Origin: Candidatus Eiseniibacteriota bacterium
GTDB taxonomy: Bacteria; Eisenbacteria; RBG-16-71-46
Assembly (NCBI GenBank): GCA_016223045.1
Contig: JACRPT010000023.1
Coordinates: 1-40,561, forward strand
Direction of reading: 5' to 3'
Length of the DNA: 40,561 nucleotides
Positions 34,047 to 40,561 of this stretch are shown one piece after another (the stretch's first letter is position 1; every line of letters starts with the position of its first letter). A program made the position numbers and the translations under genes. Under the pieces are notes generated by a model. It ran no database searches and had not been told where the DNA came from. It worked only from the letters and a program-made list of their open reading frames with translations.

Positions 34047-36800
34047 ATGATGATGTCGTGCCTCGCTTCCCGCTCGCCGCGCCCGGCTCGCGCCTGGACT
34101 CTGGTCCTGCTCGCCCTGCTGGCCCTGGCGCCCGCCGGCGCCGAAACCCGTCCCGTCCTCTTCCCGCCGACGCCGGACGGCGCGCCGCCGCAGGTGCGCG
34201 ACGAACGCGACGTGGCTCCCTACCTGGCCGCGTGGAAGGCCGCGGCCCTCCGCCGCAGCCGCGCGCTCCAGACCTCGGTCACGCCGAACCAGCTCGGCTA
34301 CGACGTCCACTTCTACGGTCTCGACCTGGCGCTGGATCCCGTGGCCCGCCTGCTGAGCGGCACGGTGAGCGTGAAGGCCTCGGTGGCGAGCGGCCCGCTG
34401 GCCACCCTGGAACTGGATCTCTCCGCCAGCATGACGGTGGACGCCGCCACCTCGGGCGGCTCCGCGGCCGCCTGGTCGCGCAGCGCGGACGTGCTGACGC
34501 TCTACCTCGATCGCGCCTACGCGACGGGCGAGACGATGAACGTCACGGTGACCTATCACGGCACGCCGAGCGGCGGCTACTTCGGCTTCGACACGAAGTA
34601 CGGCCGGAACCTGATCTGGAGCCTGTCCGAGCCCTTCGGCGCGCGGTCGTGGTGGCCCTGCAAGGACGCGCCGGAGGACAAGGCCGACTCGGTGGACGTC
34701 AGGGTCACGGTCCCGACCGGGCTCGTCACGGCATCGAACGGCACGCGCGTCGAGTCCTCGGACAACGGCACCGTGGCGGTGACCCGCTGGCAGGAGCGCC
34801 ACCCGATCGCGACCTACCTGGTGTCGGTGGCGAGCTATCCCTACGCCACCAGCGTGGACCACTACCGCTACGCGCCGGCCGACTCGATGCCGATCCAGTT
34901 CTACACGTTCCCCGAGGATGCAGCCGGGGCGGCGGCCGTGCACGCGAAGGTGAAGACGATGATCGGCGCCTTCGCCGCCCGCTTCGGCGAGTACCCGTTC
35001 CTCGACGAGAAGTACGGCGATGCCGAGTTCCTGTTCGGCGGCGGGATGGAGCACCAGACCTGCACCAGCCTGGGCACCTACCTGGAGTACGTCGTGGCCC
35101 ACGAGCTGGCGCACCAGTGGTGGGGCGACTGGATCACCTGCCGTGACTTCCACCACATCTGGCTCAACGAGGGCTTCGCCACCTACGGCGAGGCGCTGTG
35201 GGCGGAGGCCGTCTCGGGTCCCGCCGCGTACCATGATGACCTGAGCTTCAACAAGTACTTCGGCGCGGGCACCATCTACGTGCCCGACCTGACGAACGTG
35301 GGTCGCATCTTCAGCTCCGACCTCTCGTACAACAAGGCGTCGTGGGTGCTCCACATGTTGCGGCACGTCCTCGGGGACTCGAGCTTCTTCGCGGCCCTCG
35401 ACCAGTACTCGACGCTGCACGCCTATTCGGTGGCCACCACCGAGGACTTCCGCGACGCCTGCGAAGCGGTGTCCGGCCGGGACCTCCACGCGTTCTTCCA
35501 GCAGTGGATCTACGGTGAGTACTACCCGGCCTACCGCTACGCGTACACCGCCGCGCCGGCGGGAGGCGGCTACGACGTGGCGCTGACGCTCGACCAGACG
35601 CAGTCCGGGCAGCTCTTCAACATGCCGCTGGACGTCAGGGTCACGACCGCGCTGGGCGCGCAGACCTTCGTGATTGGCGACTCACTGGCGTCTCAGACGT
35701 TCGTGTTGCACGTGGATGCCGCGCCGACGGCGCTGGCCATAGACCCGGATGACTGGGTGCTCAAGACCGCGGTGACGCCGGTGGTCGCGCCGCCGTTCGA
35801 CAAGGGGATCCTGCTGGTCAACGGCGTGGAGTGGGCCGGCTACGGCAGCGAGATCACCGGGGCGTACGCCGACCGCGCGTTCTGGGGTGACTATACCGTG
35901 GACTTCTGGGACCACTTCGATGCGCCGCCCGCCGGCTACCCGGCGTCCCTGCCCGCGCCGCTCGGACACGGCGCCGTGCCGTCGGAAGTGCTCGGGCGCT
36001 ACCGGAACCTGATCTGGGTCGGCAACAACTACCACGGCGACCTGGCGTCGTGGCTCGGGACGCCGATCCTCTCCTACCTGCAGGCGGGCGGGAACGTGCT
36101 GCTCCTGACGCGCCAGGGCGACCAGTTCCTGACGGATTCGCTGCGCAGCTACCTCGGTATCAACTTCCTGAGTGGCACCACCCTCTACGACTGCGTCGCC
36201 ACGCGCCCGGGCCTCACCGACATCGCCCGCCTCGGCACCCAGAGCCTGTGTCCGGTGTTCGACACCGTGCGCACCCGCAGCGACACCCAGCTCCTCTACA
36301 AGGTGGACCTGAACTACACGCCCGACCGCGGCATCGGGGTGTTCCGGCGCCCGACCGGCGGCGGCGCCGAGCGGCCGAACGGGGCGCGCTTCATCTTCCT
36401 GTCGGGACGGCCCTACCGGTGGGATCACCTCCAGCTGCGGACCAACGTGATGACCATGCTGCTCGACTACTTCGAGGAGCCGCTCGACCCGACGGCGGTG
36501 ACGGATCCCACGGGCGCGCCGCGCCGCCTGGAGCTGTCGGCGCCGGTTCCCAATCCGTTCGGCGCCGCCACGGCGCTGCGCTTCACCCTGCCGCGGGCGG
36601 GCGTGGTCCGCATCGAGGTGGTGGACCCGGCGGGGCGCCGGGTGCGGAGCGTCCTCGCCGGACGGCTCGCCGCCGGACCTCACGAGGCGCGGTGGGACGG
36701 GCGCGACGACGCCGGCAACCCGGTCGCCGACGGCATCTACTGGGCCTTGCTGCGGAGCGAAGGCGAGCAGGTCGCGCGCAAGCTCGTGCGGATGCGGTAG
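34047..36800 (+). CDS. Exported M1 aminopeptidase fused to a GATase-like domain and FlgD-like C-terminus
   Basis: 917 residues. A signal peptide (WTLVLLALLALAPAGAE) leads into an M1 metallopeptidase (about 60-500): the exopeptidase motif is GGMEH (332-336) instead of GAMEN, and zinc ligands are H352, H356 and E375 in HELAHQWWGDW...NEGFAT, the exact HExxH-18-E spacing. Residues about 586-820 look like a class I glutamine-amidotransferase-like or ThuA-like Rossmann domain (KGILLVNGVEW, LIWVGNNYHGD, LQAGGNVLLLTRQG, FIFLSGRPYRW). From about 828 comes an FlgD-like domain (PVPNPFGAATALRF ... DGIYWALLRSEG). GGAGA favours ATG 34047; GTG 34041 is an alternative. It is likely secreted or surface-bound and trims peptides. 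Confidence 0.88.
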   Translation: MMMSCLASRSPRPARAWTLVLLALLALAPAGAETRPVLFPPTPDGAPPQVRDERDVAPYLAAWKAAALRRSRALQTSVTPNQLGYDVHFYGLDLALDPVARLLSGTVSVKASVASGPLATLELDLSASMTVDAATSGGSAAAWSRSADVLTLYLDRAYATGETMNVTVTYHGTPSGGYFGFDTKYGRNLIWSLSEPFGARSWWPCKDAPEDKADSVDVRVTVPTGLVTASNGTRVESSDNGTVAVTRWQERHPIATYLVSVASYPYATSVDHYRYAPADSMPIQFYTFPEDAAGAAAVHAKVKTMIGAFAARFGEYPFLDEKYGDAEFLFGGGMEHQTCTSLGTYLEYVVAHELAHQWWGDWITCRDFHHIWLNEGFATYGEALWAEAVSGPAAYHDDLSFNKYFGAGTIYVPDLTNVGRIFSSDLSYNKASWVLHMLRHVLGDSSFFAALDQYSTLHAYSVATTEDFRDACEAVSGRDLHAFFQQWIYGEYYPAYRYAYTAAPAGGGYDVALTLDQTQSGQLFNMPLDVRVTTALGAQTFVIGDSLASQTFVLHVDAAPTALAIDPDDWVLKTAVTPVVAPPFDKGILLVNGVEWAGYGSEITGAYADRAFWGDYTVDFWDHFDAPPAGYPASLPAPLGHGAVPSEVLGRYRNLIWVGNNYHGDLASWLGTPILSYLQAGGNVLLLTRQGDQFLTDSLRSYLGINFLSGTTLYDCVATRPGLTDIARLGTQSLCPVFDTVRTRSDTQLLYKVDLNYTPDRGIGVFRRPTGGGAERPNGARFIFLSGRPYRWDHLQLRTNVMTMLLDYFEEPLDPTAVTDPTGAPRRLELSAPVPNPFGAATALRFTLPRAGVVRIEVVDPAGRRVRSVLAGRLAAGPHEARWDGRDDAGNPVADGIYWALLRSEGEQVARKLVRMR

Positions 36801-37187
36801 TCATCCGGCTGCCGATGCAGGGCCGTGATGCGTCCCCAGGTCATGGTCCCGGCGGGGGTCGGGACATCACCGAACCCCTGGATGCGCATGTTCCGGGCTT
36901 GCGCCACGCAGGCGCTGCCGTCCGTGCTGTTGCGGCGCCGGACCGCCGCGGCTGTATGGCGCTGGCGCGGGCAGAGCCGGACTGCACCGCTCCGGGCGGG
37001 CGCGCCGCGCGGGTGTACGGCGCGGGACAGCCAGCGGGTCGCGCCGCACGCGACGCCGCCATCCCGACGGGACTCCCGAGGCCATTCGGCGCGGCCGCGG
37101 CGCACACGTCATCCGCGACGTCTTCATGGCACTTCGATTGCTGCGAGCGCCCGCGACACGCATGAATCCCCCACCCCGGAGGTCGCA
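36801..37187. other. Long intergenic region upstream of the Asp-box protein
   Basis: 387 bases. It carries a near-perfect sigma-54 promoter at 37127-37142 and, about 270 bases upstream, a 6-bp inverted repeat (GTCCCG / CGGGAC, 36846-36865) that could be a regulator site. Open frames on both strands have no recognisable features, so I see no gene. Confidence 0.5.
37127..37142 (+). promoter_or_regulatory. Near-perfect sigma-54 (RpoN) promoter
   Basis: TGGCACttcgaTTGCT matches the -24/-12 consensus TGGCAC-N5-TTGCW at every position, with GG and GC ten bases apart. Transcription would begin near 37153, about 35 bases before the ATG and upstream of the GGAGG ribosome-binding site. Confidence 0.7.
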
Positions 37188-38819
37188 ATGAGGCCCGGCA
37201 CCCTGCTCGCAGTGCTGGCGTTCGCCATCCCCTTTCAGGCCGTCGAAGTGGCGGCCGCAGTCCCGGTCCCGGTCCACACCCGCAACGTCTGTTCCGATGG
37301 CCGCGGCACGCGCCAGATGGAGCCGGCCGTCGCGACCAGGGACTCCGTGATCGTCGTCTCGTTCAACGACACGCGGGGGCTCCTGTGTCCGACGTCGGGC
37401 TACCAGACGTCGGGCTGGTCGTATTCGCTCGACGGCGGCGCCACGTTTCACGAAGGCGCCCCGCTTCCCGGAGGCAACCGCTGGTCAGCCGACCAGTGGC
37501 TCGCCGTGGGCCCGGACGGCGCCTTCTATCACTGCGCGCTGTCGATCGAGCCTTCGCGCCACGGTGTCATCCTCGATCGCGGCGTGGCCGGCGCCGGTGG
37601 CATCACCTGGAGCGAGCCGATCGTGTACGTGCCGCTCACCGGATCGTGCGACAAGCCGGCCATGGCCATCGATCCGGCGAGCGGGACGATCTACGTCGCG
37701 TACACCGTGTTCGCCGGCGCCACGAATCCGGGGAGCGGCCTGTGGCTGCTGCGCTCCACGGACGGCGCGCAGAGCTTCCTGCCACCGGTCAAGGTGGCGT
37801 CGAACGTGGCTACGTCCGGCGCCAACGCGGTATTCCCGGTCGTCGAGCCGGACGGCTCCCTCGCGCTCGCCTGGAAATCCGGCCGCAACACCGATTCGAC
37901 CGTGACGATCTACTTCGCCCGCTCGACCGACGGCGGCAGTGCGTTCAGCGCACCCATCATCGTCGGGACCGCGTGCCCGTTCAACGCTCCGGGAACCGAC
38001 GGTTCGCCGGTGTTCCCGCAGCTCGCGCAGGACCGCAGCTCGGGACCGGGCCGTGGCGCGCTCTACCTGGCCTGGCAGACCGCGTGTCCGCGCGCGGGCG
38101 TGAGCACTCCCGGCGACGTGGTCGTGACGCGCTCGGACGACCACGGCGCATCCTGGAGCGCGCCGGTGGTGGCCAACGGCGATTCCGGCTCGGCGATGCA
38201 CGTGCAGCCGACGCTGACCGTCGACCTCTACGGCCGTCCGTGGCTGTTCGTCTATCGCGTGATTCCCATGGGCGACAGCTCGCTCGCCACCCTGGTACGC
38301 ACGCGCTCGAGTGACGGCGGCGCCCACTTCGAGCCGCTGCAGGACGTCAGCGACGTCCCTTCGACCTGGGGCGTCACGACCGAAGCCGGACCGCAGAACT
38401 ACGGCGAGTACATCAGTGCGATCACGACCGGCGACCGCGTCGATGTCGTGTACTGCGACGCCCGCTTCCGGGACCCCGACGTCTACTGGACCGCGTTCAC
38501 GACTTCGGACGTCGCGGCCGCTCCCGCTCCGACCGGCCCCGCCCGCACTTTCCTGGATCCGATCGCGCCGAACCCGGGCACGAGCCGGGTGCGGCTGCGG
38601 TTCGGGCTCGAGCAACGGGCGGACATCACCCTGGCGATCTACGACGTCGGCGGCCGGCTCGTGCGCTCGCTCGAGCGCGGGACCCGCGATCCCGGGACGT
38701 TCTCGGCCGGGTGGGACCTGCGCGACGAGCGCGGACGCCCCGTCGCACCCGGGATCTACCTGGCGCGACTGCGCAGCGGAGCCGCGGCCGTGACGCGGAC
38801 GGTCGCGGTGTCACGGTAG
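37188..38819 (+). CDS. Exported sialidase-like (Asp-box) propeller protein with FlgD-like C-terminus
   Basis: 543 residues. The signal peptide is MRPGTLLAVLAFAIPFQAVE with cleavage near VAAA. The body has five Asp-box-like motifs typical of six-bladed sialidase/BNR propellers: SLDGGATF, STDGAQSF, STDGGSAF, SDDHGASW and SSDGGAHF. The arginine triad and other catalytic residues of true sialidases are not evident, so enzymatic activity is doubtful. From about residue 455 an FlgD-like domain follows (IAPNPGTSRVRLRF ... GIYLARLRSG). GGAGG precedes ATG 37188. It lies behind a sigma-54 promoter, implying activator-dependent expression. Confidence 0.8.
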   Translation: MRPGTLLAVLAFAIPFQAVEVAAAVPVPVHTRNVCSDGRGTRQMEPAVATRDSVIVVSFNDTRGLLCPTSGYQTSGWSYSLDGGATFHEGAPLPGGNRWSADQWLAVGPDGAFYHCALSIEPSRHGVILDRGVAGAGGITWSEPIVYVPLTGSCDKPAMAIDPASGTIYVAYTVFAGATNPGSGLWLLRSTDGAQSFLPPVKVASNVATSGANAVFPVVEPDGSLALAWKSGRNTDSTVTIYFARSTDGGSAFSAPIIVGTACPFNAPGTDGSPVFPQLAQDRSSGPGRGALYLAWQTACPRAGVSTPGDVVVTRSDDHGASWSAPVVANGDSGSAMHVQPTLTVDLYGRPWLFVYRVIPMGDSSLATLVRTRSSDGGAHFEPLQDVSDVPSTWGVTTEAGPQNYGEYISAITTGDRVDVVYCDARFRDPDVYWTAFTTSDVAAAPAPTGPARTFLDPIAPNPGTSRVRLRFGLEQRADITLAIYDVGGRLVRSLERGTRDPGTFSAGWDLRDERGRPVAPGIYLARLRSGAAAVTRTVAVSR

Positions 38820-39001
38820 GGGCGCTCGCTGCCTGCCGCTCTCCCTCGAGTGCGACAGAGCGTGGACCGCGGGTCCCTCGCCATGCTGTCACCGGGGTTG
38901 GGGGGACCGCCGCGCAGGATTCCGGTACCGAAGGCCTGCGGCGAGCATCTGAGGTGAGGCCGCTTTTCGACCTCGATCCCACCCCCGACAGGAGCAGCCC
39001 C

Positions 39002-39880
39002 ATGGTACTCCGCTTCGACAGGATCGCCGCCCTTGGCCTCGTATGCGGCGTGCTGATGGCCCCGACAGCCGCGCACGCCGTGAACCTGGTCCCCAACGGC
39101 AGCTTCGAGAGCTACGTGAGCTGCCCCACCAGCTTCACCCAGCTCTATCAGGCCGCGCCGTGGAATGCGCCGACCACCGGCACTTCGGACTACCTGAATG
39201 CCTGCGCGCCGGTGTCCTTCCCTTCGGTGAACGTGCCGCAGAACGAGCAGGGCTACCAGACCGCACTCAGCGGCGTGGGGTACGCCGGGCTCATCCCGCT
39301 GTCGGCTGCGGCGGACTACCGCGAGTACGTGCAGGCGCCGCTCACCTCGCCGCTCGTGGCGAACGCGTCGTACCTGGTGAAGTTCTACGTGTCGCTGGCG
39401 GACAGCTCGATCCTCGCGATCGACCGACTGGGCGCGTACCTGTCGGTGGGCCCGGTGGGCCCGGTAGGCAACTACGCGCCGCTCGCGGTGACGCCGCAGG
39501 TGGAGAGCCCCGCCAACGTGTACCTGACCAACTCCACCGCCTGGACGCTGGTGAGCGGTGTGGTGGTGGCGAGCGGTGGCGAGGACCACATCGTGATTGG
39601 CAGCTTCCGCGACGATGCGAGCACGGCGACGGTTCCGGGCCCGGGCCTGTGGCCGGGCGGCGCCTACTACTACGTTGACGACGTGAGCGTGGAGCTGGCG
39701 CTGCCCACCGAGCAGGCCTGCTGCATGTCGGACAACAGCTGCTCGATGCAGTTCCCCGGCGAGTGCACGCTGCTCGGTGGCACGCCGGGTGGGTCCGGGA
39801 CCACCTGCACGCCCAACCCGTGCGTGCCCACGAAGACGCACTTGAAGAGCTGGGGCGCGGTGAAGACGATCTATCGGTGA
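39002..39880 (+). CDS. Exported protein with Cys-rich C-terminal module and WG-K-YR tail
   Basis: 292 residues. The signal peptide is FDRIAALGLVCGVLMAPTAA (cleavage near AHA). The mature protein opens with VNLVPNGSFESYVSCPTSF, a jelly-roll-like (carbohydrate-binding-type) opening common in exported proteins of the Bacteroidetes side, and continues with beta-rich sequence to YYYVDDVSVEL (near residue 235). A Cys-rich module follows (ACCMSDNSCS, then GECTLLGG and CTPNPC), and the protein ends in KSWGAVKTIYR. There is no FlgD-like domain. The tail may be a different sorting or anchoring signal (inference). AGGAG lies seven bases before the ATG. It follows the Asp-box gene by 182 bases. Confidence 0.7.
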   Translation: MVLRFDRIAALGLVCGVLMAPTAAHAVNLVPNGSFESYVSCPTSFTQLYQAAPWNAPTTGTSDYLNACAPVSFPSVNVPQNEQGYQTALSGVGYAGLIPLSAAADYREYVQAPLTSPLVANASYLVKFYVSLADSSILAIDRLGAYLSVGPVGPVGNYAPLAVTPQVESPANVYLTNSTAWTLVSGVVVASGGEDHIVIGSFRDDASTATVPGPGLWPGGAYYYVDDVSVELALPTEQACCMSDNSCSMQFPGECTLLGGTPGGSGTTCTPNPCVPTKTHLKSWGAVKTIYR

Positions 39881-40025
39881 GTCGCCGGGGAAGCGCTGCG
39901 GGTGGGCGCGTGACCACCGCGGGTGCGGGTGACCGCTGGCGCCTGATTCGCTACCCGATTCCCGGAGCAGCGCGGCTCTCGTCTTGGGTTGTGCGCGGCA
40001 CTCGGAGGCCGCCGGAGACTCGCAA

Positions 40026-40059
40026 GCGGCGAGCGAGATCGCTTGACCTCGCTCGCCGC
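40026..40059. terminator. Hairpin between convergent genes, possible bidirectional terminator
   Basis: A perfect 12-bp stem (GCGGCGAGCGAG / CTCGCTCGCCGC) with a 10-base loop lies between the plus-strand Cys-rich protein gene and the minus-strand DUF4242 gene. No T-tract flanks it on either side. Confidence 0.5.
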
Positions 40060-40080
40060 CGGGTCGTGCCTGGACCTGGT

Positions 40081-40356
40081 TCAGGCTTCCGAGGTAACCG
40101 GCTCGATCACCGCGTGGACGCGCGCGACCAGATTGGCCGGGAAACCTCCCTGGGTCGCGTGCTCGCGGACTACGGCCTCGTTCGGCGCCACGTAGACACA
40201 GTAGATCTTGTCGTCCGTGACGTAGCTGTGGACCCACTGGATCTGGGGGCCCATGTTTCGGAGCACACTGCACGACTTCTGCGAGATCGCCTTGAGGTCG
40301 CTGGCGCTCAGCTTCCCTGCGCCCGGAATCTGCCGCTCGATGACGTACTTGGGCAT
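40081..40356 (-). CDS. DUF4242 family protein
   Basis: 91 residues. MPKYVIERQIPGAGKLSASD at the N-terminus, VHSYVTDDKIYCVYVAPNEA in the middle and an IREHA-like VREHATQGGFPAN stretch match the DUF4242 family of small ferredoxin-like-fold proteins; one Streptomyces member is reported to bind nickel. AGGAGG lies eight bases before the ATG. No signal peptide. The biological role is unknown and no neighbour helps. Confidence 0.85.
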   Translation of the reverse strand: MPKYVIERQIPGAGKLSASDLKAISQKSCSVLRNMGPQIQWVHSYVTDDKIYCVYVAPNEAVVREHATQGGFPANLVARVHAVIEPVTSEA

Positions 40357-40424
40357 CTCATCGCCTCCTGTGGATCGCCGATGCTGATCGCGTGCGGCGC
40401 GAGTGCGGCCAAGGAGAGGGAGGC

Positions 40425-40457
40425 TAAATCATTTCGCGTGATTCGGAGAAGTCGATA
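40425..40457. mobile_element. Possible end of an insertion sequence
   Basis: This AT-richer patch (TAAATCATTTCGCGTGATTC and onward) lies just outside the stop of the partial minus-strand frame at the window edge. It contains a short inverted repeat (AATCA / TGATT) and begins at a TA dinucleotide, the target type of IS630-like elements. The other end is outside the window. Confidence 0.3.
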
Positions 40458-40561
40458 TCAAGCTGCATGAGCATACTCCTGGGACTGCGTGAAGCGGGCC
40501 TCCAGCCAGCGCAGCGCGGCGGCCAGCAGCTCGTCGATCGTGCGGCAGCGGTGGTTGCGGG
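40458..40561 (-). CDS. C-terminal end of a partial gene, possibly an IS630-type transposase
   Basis: A minus-strand frame enters from the right edge and stops at 40458-40460. Its last 33 residues include RNHRCRTIDELLAAALRWLE, reminiscent of the helix that closes IS630/DDE transposases (a residue run, then T-x-x-ELLAAV-x-WL). Only the tail is visible, so the family call is tentative. The AT-rich patch next to it would be the element's end. Confidence 0.4.
   Translation of the reverse strand, partial: RNHRCRTIDELLAAALRWLEARFTQSQEYAHAA

Noticed and set aside
36841-37188. A 115-codon minus-strand frame in the long gap before the Asp-box gene
   Set aside because: No ribosome-binding site or recognisable motif, and it overlaps the sigma-54 promoter of the neighbouring gene.
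38932-38947. A GG-N10-GC spacing upstream of the Cys-rich exported protein
   Set aside because: Only three of six and three of five bases fit the -24 and -12 elements, which is expected by chance in DNA this GC-rich.

Overview
The window is very GC-rich, densely coded bacterial chromosome with no rRNA, tRNA, CRISPR array or prophage visible. Four proteins end in the same roughly 85-residue FlgD-like/Por-type C-terminal domain (PNP...F.L...V.L.V.D..GR.V...G.Y..RL), in open frames ending at 1068, 17689, 36800 and 38819. That trait, the high GC content and many signal-peptide proteins suggest a member of the FCB side of the tree, with Candidatus Eisenbacteria as my best guess. This is inference from gene content; no marker gene here proves it.

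Layout. 1-1187: a decapitated secreted repeat protein and the last ~34 codons of an alpha-keto-acid dehydrogenase E1-beta gene, both apparently rearrangement debris. 1198-4757: penicillin-acylase-type Ntn hydrolase (-) divergent from a ROK sugar kinase (+). 4765-7346: GAF/SpoIIE-like protein and miaB, translationally coupled (-). 7628-8889: queF overlapping a SIMPL-domain protein (+). 9043-11337: large membrane-GAF-SpoIIE phosphatase (+). 11334-13014: type III polyketide synthase plus isoprenylcysteine-methyltransferase-like enzyme (-), a probable alkylpyrone/alkylresorcinol cassette. 13240-14766: multi-spanning membrane protein (-). 15134-17689: exported protein with twelve 48-residue repeats (+). 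17826-20767: glyoxylate shunt, aceB then aceA (-). 21068-21866: frameshifted aquaporin whose 3' end is followed by two decayed copies of itself (-). 22070-23374: GT-C-type membrane protein (+). 23606-28200: four-gene 2-oxoacid:ferredoxin oxidoreductase operon with a GltD/NfnB-like flavoprotein fused to a ferredoxin domain (+). 28288-32702: DUF4920 protein, GT39-like membrane protein, DUF2891 protein, S9-like hydrolase (+). 32804-33896: ankyrin protein and a small exported protein (-). 34047-39880: three exported proteins (M1 peptidase fusion, Asp-box propeller, Cys-rich protein) (+). 40081-40356: DUF4242 (-). 40458-40561: edge of a possible transposase (-).

How it fits together. Central carbon metabolism is represented by pyruvate-type oxidoreductase, malate synthase and isocitrate lyase. 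Surface and secretion functions are represented by the four proteins with a shared C-terminal domain, a Cys-rich exported protein and three GT-C-like membrane proteins. Signalling is represented by two SpoIIE-type phosphatase proteins without visible anti-sigma partners.

The most useful non-obvious signals are two sigma-54-type promoters (a near-perfect one before the Asp-box protein and a good one before the por operon), the tandem copies of the aquaporin 3' end, the flavoprotein-ferredoxin fusion with its triplicated N-terminal peptide, and recurrent in-frame tandem duplications (144 bp x12, 63 bp x3, 66 bp x2). I do not see a clearly unprecedented multi-gene system; the best candidates are stated as testable findings.
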